In this document: positions 12,013 to 24,700 of the stretch, in pieces
How the letters are laid out: each line of letters begins with the position of its first letter
Numbering within the stretch: the first letter of the stretch is position 1
Assembly: GCA_947179155.2 (NCBI GenBank)
Contig: OX359266.1
Span: forward strand, 40,325,039-40,389,038
Reading direction: 5' to 3'
Origin: Hedera helix
Lineage: Eukaryota > Streptophyta > Magnoliopsida > Apiales > Araliaceae
Length of the DNA stretch: 64,000 bases
Notes under the pieces: model-generated
Database searches by the model: none
Told to the model about the DNA's origin: nothing
What the model saw: the letters and a program-made list of their open reading frames with translations, nothing else
Position numbers and translations under genes: made by a program

Positions 12013-12365
12013 AAATTGTGGGAATAACCTTACGGAGCGGATTGCCGCCTGTTGGTGAATAACCTTTCGTATTCATTCATTATTAATATCTGAGAATAAC
12101 CTTACGGAGCGGATTGCCGCCTGTTTGGTGAATAACTCTTTGTACTCAAATTCTATTAAATTGTGGGAATAACCTTACGGAGCGGATTGCCGCCTGTTGG
12201 TGAATAACCTTTCGTATTCATTCATTATTAATCTCTGAGAATAACCTTACGGAGCGGATTGCCGCCTGTTTGGTGAATAACTCTTTGTACTCAAATTCTA
12301 TTAAATTGTGGGAATAACCTTACGGAGCGGATTGCCGCCTGTTGGTGAATAACCCTTTGTATTAA
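12013..12365 (+). repeat. Higher-order tandem repeat (145-bp period) in solo LTR B
   Basis: Five copies of a GC-richer core, AATAACCTTACGGAGCGGAT, begin at about 12021, 12093, 12166, 12239 and 12311. Odd and even copies differ in their tails, so the true period is 145 bp, made of two diverged units of about 72-73 bp. It lies downstream of the TATA box, in the part that would be transcribed. Confidence 0.85.
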
Positions 12366-13559
12366 TTTCCTTCACCTTTTGTTAAACAAACCTGCTACGG
12401 TAAGGGATATTATTTTCTTTCATACTCCTAAATCGAAATTTATTATGGAACTATTGCTTCTATAATTCCTGAAAATATTATATGTTCCATAATAGTTGAA
12501 CTTCATTATTTCAACTGAACCTTCCTATTTACGTGAACATTTCTATTGAATTGTAACCGTTATTCTGAACAGTGGATCTTGAATATCATTTTTAAATTTC
12601 ACTCCACATCATGTTGACAATTTGGACATTATTTGAATCTGTACAAAGTAAACTTCCGATACTTATTGTTATCCTATTTCTTCTGTTCATCATTTATATC
12701 ATTCTAATCATCCAAAAATCAAGCTGTTGTGAATATCTGTGGCCGGGGGCACAGATGTGATATATTTGTTGAACAGATGATAGGTTAAAGGCGATATAAT
12801 AGGTTAAAGGCGATACATCTGTTCGGTGTCTTTTATGGCACGTGGTGAATGTTCTCTTTGGCCCGTAGTGCAAAGATGAACTGTTGTTTGGTATGATTAT
12901 GACCAAAGGCTGAATCTGGTATAATCATGACCGTTGGTGTTATATTGAATGTCTTTGGCCCGTAGTGCAAAGATGAACTGTTGATCTGCATGATTATGAT
13001 CAGGAACTGTGAATTTGTATTATCTTGACTAATGATATTTCAGATGATAAAAGTTGATGATGTTTTTCCTAAAAAGAGAACCGAGTGGACATTATAGTCT
13101 GCATTATTCTTCTAATAGATTACTCATTCCGCTACTATTATTGATCTGAACGTTGTTTAAGAATTTAACTGCAGTTTTTGATATAAACCTTGTAGTCTAT
13201 TGTATTCTATCAAGAACTCAGCTGTTGAAGACTAATGATAATTTATTCGTCATTATATTAGTCATGATATTCTTTACTGGGCTATTTGAGCTCACCCTTT
13301 CTTTTGTTCCATTGTTTTTCAACAGGAGATGAAAACATAACAGGGTCTAGCCGGGGAATGGAGTGAGGGTCCGAGGAATAGTTATCATAGTCTTCACGTT
13401 TTGTAAAATAGTGTGGCAATAATAGTGAAGACTTAGTTGTGTATTATTATACACTGTATTGTTGTACGTTGTGCTTTGTTGTAATAATTTTGTTGTAGTC
13501 TTTTGACGACTCAAGTTTGGGCTGTGTGGGCCCAGATTTGGGGGCGTCACAGATTATAC

Positions 13560-14900
13560 CTGGGCAACTAGCAAAAACATCTATTTTTTTGGTTCTTGAA
13601 TTTCTTATTGAGAATTGCTTTTCCTCTTCCTGTTCATATTCCTTGTTCAATTTGGTTTCTTTACTCTTTCTATAAAGCAAGATGCTTAATGATTGTAGAA
13701 TCTGACAAAAGGCTATCAGAAACTATGAAAGATTTGCTAGTTTCTTCCTATAGGTCTGTTCTTCGTTTAATATGCTCTTTATAGCTTGGAGAAGTTAAAG
13801 TTCAAGCGCGTGAATTTTAGCAGTATGAAACACAAATCTTGTCTCAGGTATCCATATTGCTTCTTCAACATTATGAGCCCCCAGAACTGACGTGCTATCA
13901 ATGAGGTCTTGGCATCATTTGCACAAGAAATTAAAATTCATCCAACATGCCTACCCTCATTCTTCATTTCCCTGTGGCAGCGTCAAAGCTTAAGCTGGGA
14001 AATAAGAGTTCAATGACACGTGTCAGTGTTTCACTCCATGGTAAACAAATTGCTTCAGAAACAGATATTACTAGGGCTACTATGCTCAGCAGAATTCAAA
14101 AGTTACCATCGTCATTACAAATTCATCATGAACCTTTAGCTTGCTCTCTTCGGTTGATACGTGCTATGAATATACCTGCATTTTATTCTTGTTGGGCAAA
14201 GTGATCCAAATCTATCCCATAAAACTTCTAGAGGATAATTTAAGGTACTTTTTTCCTTCCATTATTTCAACCAATATGATTTTCTTTTTCTGTAATGCAG
14301 TTTAATTTGTTTATGAATAGCTAGAAATGTGATTAAGGATGTAATTTTTTGAAAGCCATGATTTTCTTTTGGCTTGTAAAAAAATGTTATGTGCATCATA
14401 GATGATGCATTGAGCTTCTTTGAGGTTCTATGATCTGAGCAGTTACGATTATGTTATGTTGCAGCTGGCCGAGCTGGTTGGCTGAAGTATTGCCAAGCAG
14501 GAAGTTAACAGTTGCGCACATTGAATTAAATACAGTGGCACAAAATCAGCTCTTGGCTGCTCAAGTTCGAGCAGGGAAAGATTGTTAGTGTTGCACATCA
14601 TCCTTAGTTAGGTTGGCACATCATCACTAGTGAGTGTTGCATGGATCTAATTTCACTTTTATTGAGTACTACATGCATTATCATAGATGGCACCCAAGGG
14701 GCTGGATCCTAGCGCACACAATGTATACCAACCACCTCTTCCTAGAGTTAAAATGCAGGTAACCTAGCTGGTTGGCTCGATAATTGCTACACGGGAACTT
14801 AACAAAGCTGCATTAATTGTATCTGGTGAAATAAAACTAGCTCTTGACAGTTAAAATTTAACTAGGGAAAGATGAAAGTCTTATACATCATCTTAAGACA
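13560..14900 (+). pseudogene. Decayed coding-like remnant, family not recognised
   Basis: The base composition is less AT-biased than the neighbouring desert and several short open stretches read like protein. The longest (13947-14204) gives 85 residues starting MPTLILHFPVAASKLKLGNK. The frames are broken by stops and lack a clear splice chain. Two related stretches, near 14463-14590 and 14757-14880, look like diverged copies of one another around CTGGTTGGCT. It may be a fragment of a host gene trapped between two LTRs. I cannot name the family. Confidence 0.3.
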
Positions 14901-15090
14901 GTTGACAATCTAAATATGTGCATATTCTAAGTAGGACATAACATCCTCATAGCTGGCTTATGAGGAACTAATTCTGTTATTAGGATTCCTATCAAGTGTT
15001 TTGAAATAAGATGTTCATTTAACCTTTTGAGTTTTTATTGATCTCTAAAAACAAAAAGATTTTTTAAATTGTTATTACGTACGACAACGT

Positions 15091-16944
15091 TGTTAAAGAT
15101 AAACTTAAACATAACTTTGTTTATTCAAGAATAAACATAATTATTTATAGGCATGTTTATACAAATTTTAATATGCATCAAATATAAGATATAGAAATCG
15201 AATGAGATTCTCATTTCGGAAATGAGTGACCGAAAATAAAAATTTTATTGACAGTTTAATAGAATAGTGTGCTTGACTCGAACCATTTTTACGCGTTGTG
15301 TTTTGGAGTTTTTTAATCGAATACAACAAAGGAAAAGATGATAAGGGAAAAACTCACTTTTCCTACAAAAATGAGGAAAAAAATAGGGCCAAATAATCCT
15401 TGTTTTCACTCTCATTTTTATCTTCTCTGTTATTAGAAAACTCAAAGATACATTTTTTGATATTATATTTGATTGAATAAATTGATTATTTTATTATGAT
15501 TTCATTTACTGCGTTATATAAATGTTAACATAATAAAAGCCCTTAGAATAATGATACGAATTATATAGCTTTAAGTATGTGACTTGAACATGAGATTATA
15601 TAATTATAATTAATATCATTGCTCTTAAATGTCCCTAGTCGAGTATCATTGTTAATGGGACAACAATGATGCATTGAGACTAGTATGTGGATTGACTGAT
15701 GGCCAAATCTCATTGGTCATAAATATATGAGATATTTGAGTCAATGCATAGGTACATGTTAGAGAACAATGTACTGGACTGACCCACCATGAGAATTCTA
15801 CATGGAGCATTATGCAAAGTGTCATAAGAAATTCTTATAGTGACAATGATGTAATGATCCTCCGACCTGAAGTCACTATATTGTTACACGAGAATTTGTG
15901 TACTTTGATATCATCAGATGTCACCTTTAATAGGGTGGACAATAAAGGTGATTATTGGATACATCATGAATCGTGTGAGGAATATGAGTGATCTAGATGG
16001 AATTTAACCCTCCTATATATGAGGAGCGATATCCATAGGCCTCTTGATTGAGTAGGACTATGAAATGCATGACCATGCTCAAATATTGATTTGTTTCATA
16101 TAGTCTACTCATTGATCAAGAAAACTCATATTAAATTATGAAGAGTATGACACATTCCATGCCTCGAGTTTAATCTAGGATATAAGGTTAAAATGATTAA
16201 ATTACATTGAAACATTGGTCACGAAAAGGTTGTATCGAATCACCGATCTTATTATTATTTGGGTAGCAGTGATGCATTACTAGATACCGCTCACTGTTTA
16301 TAATTTTATAAAATGATTTTAAAATTATTGCCAACATAATAATAACCTATAGGGTCACACACTTAGAACGTAATTAAAAGGGAATTAATTTAAATTGTAA
16401 GTATTTTAAATATGTCAATATGATTGATAGTATTTAAAAATTACGAATTTAAATTAATAGGATAATTTGTATATATGTATATTAATTAAGTAAGACTTAA
16501 TTAAAATATAATATATATAAATTCGGATTTTATTTTTCTATTTATTTTAGGTTTTAGTTAATTCCTATTAACTACTATATATATGATATATCAGTAGTCT
16601 AAAAGTCACGTAAGGAAAAACTAAAACCCTAGCCGCTTTCAGAAAGAGGCTAGAGAGAAAAATAAGTTAGAAATCCTGATCTTGGTGGCTAGTACCGCAG
16701 ATCCCTTTTGCTGCAGATCGTGTGACGGTTTGCGGAGCGTTTGTGTGGATACTGTAGAGACGCAGTCGCTGGATTGCGTTAAAGATTCGAAGCCGTTTCA
16801 AAATTCCAACGTCTCCTGTCCATCTAGAATAATCGGTAAATAATCTAAACTTCTGAATTAATATGGTTTTGCATGGATCCTGACTTAGGGTTTCAGAATT
16901 TTTTTTTTAAATTCCGCTGCTTTCTCTGTGTCGAAACCCTAACA
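15091..16944 (+). mobile_element. Probable solo LTR, Ty1/copia-like
   Basis: The left end reads TGTTAAAGATAAAC and the right end GTCGAAACCCTAACA, so it has TG...CA ends. The composition is typical of long copia LTRs, with a TATA-like run near 16570-16590 followed by a leader containing AACCCTAGCCGC. I could not find a clean 5-bp target duplication, so the ends may be eroded or misplaced. No internal polyprotein region adjoins it. Class assignment is from general resemblance only. Confidence 0.5.
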
Positions 16945-17605
16945 ACATTTAGATTTTATTTTCTCTAATTTTGTTTTATTTTCTCTTCAAATTAAACTCC
17001 AAGATAGAGTGTTACTCTTATAAAGTCTCGGGTAACATAACACAAGTGCTTTAGATGGCATATGTTTGTGTAAAAATATTATAAGAGAAATTGAAATGTA
17101 ACGCTTACATATTTACGTTAAAATTTCAGAATGTACTACTATCTTTCATAAAATGTTAGGCATATATTAAATATCATTCGACTTTTGTGTACATTTTTTA
17201 CTTTTAAAAACAAGACAAGGCCCAAGTGAAAAATTTAATTTAGATAACAAATACTTCCTCCGCTTTAATTGACTTTTGAAAAGTTAATTTTAAATTTTTA
17301 CAAATTCAAAATTGAGATGAATTTATTTTATTTATGTTAATACAATTATAAATATCGTAAACTACTTAAAAAGTACTATTAATTATAAAATTTATTATTT
17401 TAAAATTTTAAATTTTAAAATATATCAAATTAACTTTTAAAATATCAATGGATATTATTATAATTCAGAATAGAGAGTATTTTATTTTTTTGGAAACAAT
17501 TTAGATAACAAATACGAGTTCCTTATTAAGGTGCAAATTAATTTTTGTTTACTTCTATCTATCTATTATATAATGGAAGGAAGGAGAGAGAAAAATAACT
17601 CTGTT
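16945..17605. other. AT-rich intergenic sequence with one weak MITE
   Basis: No gene. Contains the weak Stowaway-like element at 17254-17477. Confidence 0.4.
17254..17477. mobile_element. Weak Stowaway-like MITE
   Basis: The left end reads CTTCCTCCGC after TA and the right end reads AGAATAGAGAG before TA. The inverted repeats are short and imperfect, so this is a low-confidence call. Confidence 0.35.
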
Positions 17606-17613
17606 GTTAAAAT

Positions 17614-18008
17614 CAATATTCTCAAAATCGATTCGTTCAGTGAACTAAAAAAAGGTATCCGGTAAATGAGTTTTTGGTTCAATCAATGATCGAACCGTTA
17701 TTGAACCAGTGACGTCATAAATATATAAAAATATATATTATTAATAATTAATAAAATTTTAAAACATCTAATTTTTTGTAAGCTAAAATATAGTGAAATT
17801 ATATTATATTATTGGTAAAAATATTTTTGAAAAATAAAATAAAAAAATACATCAAAACCTGTGCAACTAGGTAAACTAACCGGTTTTACCGGTGGTCAAC
17901 CGATTATTGACCAAATTGGGTGAATCGATCCAAACTAAACCGAAAAGGGAACTAGTTCTCGATTCAACCGGTTTGATCGTCAATTCTGAACCGATTTTCA
18001 AAATATTG
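17614..18008. mobile_element. hAT-type MITE
   Basis: 395 bp. The left TIR reads CAATATTCTCAAAATCGATT and the right end in reverse reads CAATATTTTGAAAATCGGTT. It is flanked by 8-bp direct repeats GTTAAAAT (17606-17613) and GTTAAAAC (18009-18016), 7 of 8 matching. Non-coding. Confidence 0.75.
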
Positions 18009-18016
18009 GTTAAAAC

Positions 18017-18706
18017 TATATCACACTTATAATTTTAAAAAAATATTATAAATTATTTATCATACTTTAAAATTATATCATCACTAGTTACCTTGTATTT
18101 TTTTTTTCACGCACAAATAACTATCGGTCATTATAAAAAAAATGAGTTCTTTTACACTTATTTAATTTTTTATCTATTTTTTTTACTCGTATATAAAATA
18201 AATGAGTGTGAATTTATGTTATTTCATTTTTAACCTAAATGAGTGAGTCACATTTATTTATTTTATATACGGATAAGAAAATTAAAGTGAGTAAAAAAGA
18301 ATTTTCCTAAAAAAAAGGTACGGGATAAATATCATAACAAATTATAGACTTGTTTACTTTTCTTATCTTATGTATAAGATAAACGAGTCTGAAGATAAAG
18401 ATAGGATTATATTTTTTTTTTTTTATATGTGAGTAAAAAAAATAAAATAAAAAAATAAGTACATGTAAAATGACTCAAATATCATTGCAGAAGCCTTGCT
18501 CGCAAAAAACAATTTAAACAACATACTTTCCCGCACAAATTTATTTCCCCCTTTCGCTTTACTTTCGTTAGTGTATGGTCTGTACTAAGAAATACCTACA
18601 GATAGCGAACAAATTTCCTAGAACATTCAAATCCATTCCTCTATTTCATATAACTTAGAACCAAATTCCCCTCCGACACCGGCTGGCTTCGAAAATCGCC
18701 GGCGAA
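18017..18706 (+). promoter_or_regulatory. Upstream region and 5' leader of KNL1
   Basis: AT-rich up to about 18500, then a less biased stretch rich in C that runs into the ATG at 18707; the latter is probably the leader. I cannot identify a specific TATA box or start site. Confidence 0.35.
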
Positions 18707-21700
18707 ATGAACTGCAACAGCGAAACGGAAGAAGAAACTATCGCCGTTCAGAAAAAGCAGTCTCGGCGCGTGAGCTTCGCGGAGAACACTTCGGTTCACA
18801 TCTTCGACCGAGACGATGAATTTGAGACTCCTCCAGAGCCAAAACCTAGCTCTTCTGATGTTAATGCCACTGAATTAGGGCATTTCATTGAAGAACTAGG
18901 GTTTCGTCAGAACTCGTCGGACGCCAAGGAATTTTTGCAGAATGATGAAGAACAGGATGAAGAAGAAGACGACGACATCGATGCGAGGGGTCCATTTTTG
19001 CGGCCTCTTGAGTCTCCTTCCTCCGGAAGTGGATTCGGTTCTGCTACCTCCAATGACGGCAAGTTATTTGCTGCATATATATATATATGTACTAAAATTA
19101 AAAATCGAAATCCTAAAATAAGAAAATGGAGATTAATTCTTTTATATTTTGGAAGCAACAAATCTGGTATTAGTTAGTTTATTTTTTTTTGTAATTTTAA
19201 TACTAAAATCAAATAAAATTCGTATCTATTTTGAATTTTAAGATTTTGCAAATTGATTTGAAAGCTCAAAATGTACCTCTAATCATTAGAACCTATGGAG
19301 CAGTTTTCCTGTACTATTAATGCTTGATTTAGTTAATTATTATGTGTATTGTGGGTAGTACTAACGATCTAATTATTAAGTAAATTGTGCTGTAAACTAG
19401 CATGCATCTGTTAACTTACATCAAAGGAAATTTGCATTTCCCCGTAAAATGAAAATGAGTAGTTGACGGCTTCGTTGAGAAAGTAAAAGATTAAAGAGTT
19501 ATAAGGTAGTAGTAGTCAAGCACAGAAGTTAAAGATATTAGTAAGGCTTAGTAACGATTAAAAATTATTTGCATCATTGATTTGATGCATGCAAAGATAC
19601 AGAAAGCTCCTTGGACGATGTTGACACAAACTGGGATGTTAAATTTTATTAAGATAATCTATCTTCTAACATTTAAAAGCTAATTTAGCTCAAGGTATAG
19701 TGACTTACTTGGTCCTTTCTTACTTTGGGAAGCAAAGGAGGTTAAACTAGGTAAAACTGTCCACATGGGCTAAAATAGGTGAAACATTCAATCATATATG
19801 CCAATCATTCTTGTAACTCATGTTACTAAATTATTTGCTGTTTCTAACATTGGAATAACATATGGCATGAAAGTTGGCCACGATAGTGTTACATTTTCTT
19901 TTGGAGATGCATTTTGTTAATTCTCTACCTTAAAGCAATAGTGACTGTTTGTGTTTGTAATTACTAAATTAAGTCTCAGCAGATCTGAAATTATATGACA
20001 AGTAGTTCAAAATTATACTTCTGTTTGGTCATCCTTTGTGTAGATGCAAAACCTAATTCTTTTAGTATCTCTTTTTTTCTTTAATTTCTTCTAGCAGAAG
20101 ATCATTTTTTTGGTCCTGTATCTGCGAGTTTCATTAGACCTGGACGGTTATCAGACTCTGTGCCTTTGGATGAAAATCATGAGGTTACTATGGATTCAAC
20201 TGCTTTCTCAATGAATTTCCGTAGCCTTGCCAAGTCAGATTCAGGAGGGGACTTACTGACCTCAACAGGGATTCACCTTTCCTTTGAAGAGAAAACACCA
20301 GCCCAGGATTCTGCCCCCTCTAATCACAGTAATTCTATGGTGCTGACTGAAGCTAAGAGGCCAAATTCGCTATCTTCAATGAAAATTGCGAAATCAAGAA
20401 ATATTGGCGATTCAAATGATATGAGTCTTGTTGGAGAAAATTCTCATAGGTATGACTATGGGAGACTATCCCCTGGATTGGATAAGCTCTTGGCAGAGAC
20501 CAGCAAGGATTTGCATGCTTCTGATCATATCAGCTATCCCATGCTGCAGAAAAACATTGAAAGTAAGCTTTCACCAACAAAGGGTCATCAGCGTGTTCAT
20601 ATGGATATAGATGGCGATGAAGATAACGAAACAGTGGAGAATAATACTCATGAGAGGCTCACTGATATAGTTTCTGTTGTGCATGATAAATTGGGCCAGG
20701 CTAATGGTGGTTCCAAGTCTCTTATTTGCCAGAGCACTTGTGGTTTTTCTTTAAATTCATCCAGCGCTCCAGCTTCTGACGTGCCATTGCCTATTCAGTC
20801 AACTATAGTAAGGACTCTTTTCCTTGGACTTGAATTGGTTTTTACTAAAACACTGTTTCTTATATTGATGTTTCCTAATGAGTGCAGCAAATTGGGTTGT
20901 CATGTTATTTCCATCATGTAGTGATACTTGTGCTCCATCCTTATCACTTTCTTCTTTGGTGTCTGCTTTATTAGTTTGTTGTCCTGAAGTACAAGCCATA
21001 AGTTAGATCATTCTTGTATAATACTGGATCTTTGTTTTCTTTTTTCTTCTTTTTCTGTTATTAAACTAGACAACTATGCAAATTGACTAATGTTTGTTCT
21101 TATCAGTTTTCCATCAAATAAGCACATAAAAACTTTGCTAATTTGTGTCCATATTGATAAGAAACATATTTATATACAGTTTTATAGATCATAGGCTTGA
21201 TTGGTCATTTTAGTTGAGAGTTACAATAATCGGTCCTAAGTCTGTCTCCCTTCCCAAACATGTGCAAAGTTGGGTTCCTTAGGTTCTTAAAATGAAACTA
21301 TAAAAATCCTTTTGCTTAATGGCTAATGCTTATACTCTTATTGCAAAATGCCGGGACCCTCTGTATCCCTTTTTCTTGTCATATTGCACAGTTATTTACT
21401 TGTTCTGCCGTTCAATTTGTAGCACATGCAGGTTGGTGCGAGTGACAAGTCTAATAGAGATGATCTTGAAAGGAGGCCTATTTTTGATTTCTCTGCTGTT
21501 GGTTGTGGCACCCTATCAAATCTGGATAACAAAGGTCATCAATTGGGTGGGTTTACACTGCAGGAATGGAAATCCCCATTGGCTAGTTCTATATCCTCTT
21601 TATCTACTAAACGAAGGCAGATAGTTGGGGGGAGTTTTAGTCAATTCAAATCTCCAGGATTTGTAACTCCTACGCAGAAACAAGCAAGTTTTGTTAGAAA

Positions 21701-24700
21701 TGAAGACACAATACATGGAGCAAGTGCATCTTCCATCCAGAAAAGCATTTCTAAACTGGAATTGCTTGCAGGTTCTCCCTTTTCTTCTGCTCTCAGTGCT
21801 AAAATTGATGGTTCAAATCTCAGATCATTACATTATCTTCCTAGGACTCCTTTAGATACTGTGTCGGAGAAAAACGGGGAAGATACCCATGTTGAACATG
21901 TTGATGATGATGGGACTGATGCCCTATTGAATAGTTTCTCTAACGCACAATCTTTAAGTGTTGTTCAGAAAGTAGAAATTGGAAATGCAAACAACATGGA
22001 TGCTTCCAAGAGTCCGACTCCAAAGGACATCAGATATACAAGGCATACTGAAGAACTTAGAAGCCCTTTGAAAACTGGTAGATCTCCATATGATGTATCT
22101 TCTGGGATTCTATCTGCAGGTCAACCAAATAAAGAATCAACCCCAGTGACTTCACCCTCCCAATTCACCAGGTCTGGGAAAAAGGGGCAGCCATATCTTT
22201 TGATTTCGGAAGATCCTAGTGAAGTGAGGTTGGTTACTGCTGAAACCGATTCCTCATTGATGGGCATTACGCTTGAGTGCTTGGAAGGTAATAAAGCAAT
22301 TACTACACCTCACAAGTTTTCTACTTCTGTGGAAGCAAGATTAGAAATGGAGTCATCAACTTCACCAGACTATCAAGGCAGTCAATCTCGAGAATTAAGG
22401 CAGCATGCTCAGTGTAATGAATCCGAAAACTATAGTTCTGGCCAAGATGTGGCCCCAGGAGGAAATGAAGTCAATGGAAGTCTTTTGACTTCTACTGCCG
22501 ATAGGCTAGATTCTTTTTACATGCAGAGTAGACGGCGGTCTAGCTCACCCATTATTGATATCAACCATTTCAAAGGCTTAACTAAAGTTGAAAACATGGA
22601 TGATGGAGAAGTTAACCTTCTTGGTCGTCGAGATAATCATGGAACAATGAGGAACTCCCCAACCCCTTTGAGACACATAGAGTCCCACAGCTTTCAATCT
22701 AGAACTCCTGATAGGAACTCACAAACTGAAAGAGACCAAGCCAGTTTAAGAAATGTCCTTGCTGAGGGAGGTGGAAGAGCTGCTTCTTGTAGCTCAACTT
22801 CTCCATTTGCCCATAAGAGTGCAGATGATCCATCTATTAGGAAGGTCTGTTGTTTCATTTCCCCCCTAAATTTTTGTAATCATGTTAATTTGCAGTCTGC
22901 CCAATGTTTGCATGAGCAATTCCTTACAAGATTTCAAACCACAACTCGAACTGCATGTATGAGTTCAAGCCGCCTTAATTGTGTGCAGGAAAATTCTAAG
23001 CAGTAGGCTGTACTAAGAACCCCCACCAGGGTCTATCCCATGCCCAATATTGCTGAATGAATTTTATGATGCCTCTCTCGTAGACAATTCTAGTAATTAT
23101 TCTGCTGTCATTTTTATAGTCGCATTATTTGACTTTCAGAATCTTGTAGAATTGTTTGCTCAAAGTCCCCCAAGGAAAAAACTACAAAACGTGACACGCA
23201 ACTCCAATATCCATTCCATTGCTATAGAAGATGAACAATCTCCCAAGTCCAATCAATTGAGTGATGGACTCGAGAACTCTTCTACACGTAAAAGAATTAA
23301 TGAAGAAATCATACCCCAAGATGAAATTGCACGGATACAGAGGAGTCCAAAACTTTGTAAAAGGGGGATTTGTGATCCAGAAGTTACAGAACCTCTGAAC
23401 GTGAGTAACTGTAGAGCATCCACAAGTGGCCATGAACTGAAGCATTGGTTTGATGTATGTACATTTGTCTCCATAATAGTGCTACGTTACGTGCCTAGAT
23501 GGTTGGTTGATGAAGGAAGTGGAATTTACCTTATCCTTTTATGTTATTGTTGAAATCAAATTTTGATTCTACCTTGCAGATTTATTCAAAAATTTCAGGA
23601 AATGCGAAGAACTTGATTTCTCCGTCAGCTGATAAGCTTAATTTACAGGAGGTATATCTTTATTCTACTTCTGACAACCAAAATATGATTAAGATTGATT
23701 TTCAGATTAAAACTTTCTAAATTATTTAGTGTGGGAGCAGTAAATTATTTCAATGTATAAGTCTTTTTCTTTTTCTCATTGAGAATCTTTATGCAATGTA
23801 GATTGATGTGTTGGAAGATATTTTGGCTCACCTGCTGAGGAAAAAAACATATGAGATGCTTTACACTGAAATGCAGTCTCAGGTCTGCAAGCTCACAAGT
23901 TTTTTGAGTTATTCGGAAACAAAGTAACATATTAGTATTTAGCAACGTAAAAAAAATTAACATATTTGAGTTGTAGAATACATGCTTCTTGAGGCAAATT
24001 AAATCTTTGACTATATTATTATCTCTTGAAACTGAGTTCATGCATTATTTTCTACAGAAAACAGTGGATCCTTTGAATAACCTTCAGCACGAAAGGTAAA
24101 AACTTTTGTCACTGTGCTGTGGATTTAGATGAATTCTTACATATTGACAACATCTTATTTAGCTCAACGTGTCATATATGAATTCCTGCTGGTGCAGAGT
24201 AGCTGAAACAAAATTGCACCTACATAAGCTTGTGCATGAACAAGCCAAATTGCAACTAATGCATATGAAGCGGGAGAGATATCTGGTACCAACTATTATT
24301 TATTTTGTGCTTCAGGTGTCCTCTTTGTTTGTCACAATTCAATTCTCTTTTGATTGCAGAAAAAAGTTCAACTACTGAGGTCCAGAATCCAAGAGTCTCA
24401 AATGTTAAAGTCAAATCATTTTCTACAAGGCCCACAACAATCTTTACATATTCAAGCTGACGACAGTCATCCTCAGCCCTTTGCGGATATACAGGTAAAG
24501 TATTATCAGACTTAAGACGTGGTTATGTTTTTTATGCCAGTTAAACTCAGCTATAGACTTGTAGTCCAATTCTAAATTTGGCTTGTGACTTTTATTCGCT
24601 CTTCCCCACTTAATAAAACAAAATTTCCTTTTGGATGTTTTTAAAAAGACGACAAAACTGCATAATAAATGTTTAGTGTGGAGTGTAAAATACAATTATA

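Larger units (their letters stand above)
10530..13551 (+). mobile_element. Solo LTR, copy B of a 2.6-3.2 kb family
   Basis: The sense-strand ends are TGTAAGACCCCG and GGGGCGTCACA. The unit is flanked by a perfect 5-bp duplication GATTA at 10525-10529 and 13552-13556. It is the inverse orientation of copies A and C and aligns with them over most of its length. A TATAAATA box at 11686-11693 is followed by a CT-rich leader, consistent with an LTR promoter and R region. It carries two tandem arrays not equally present in the other copies. No internal retrotransposon genes adjoin it, so it is a solo LTR. Confidence 0.87.
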
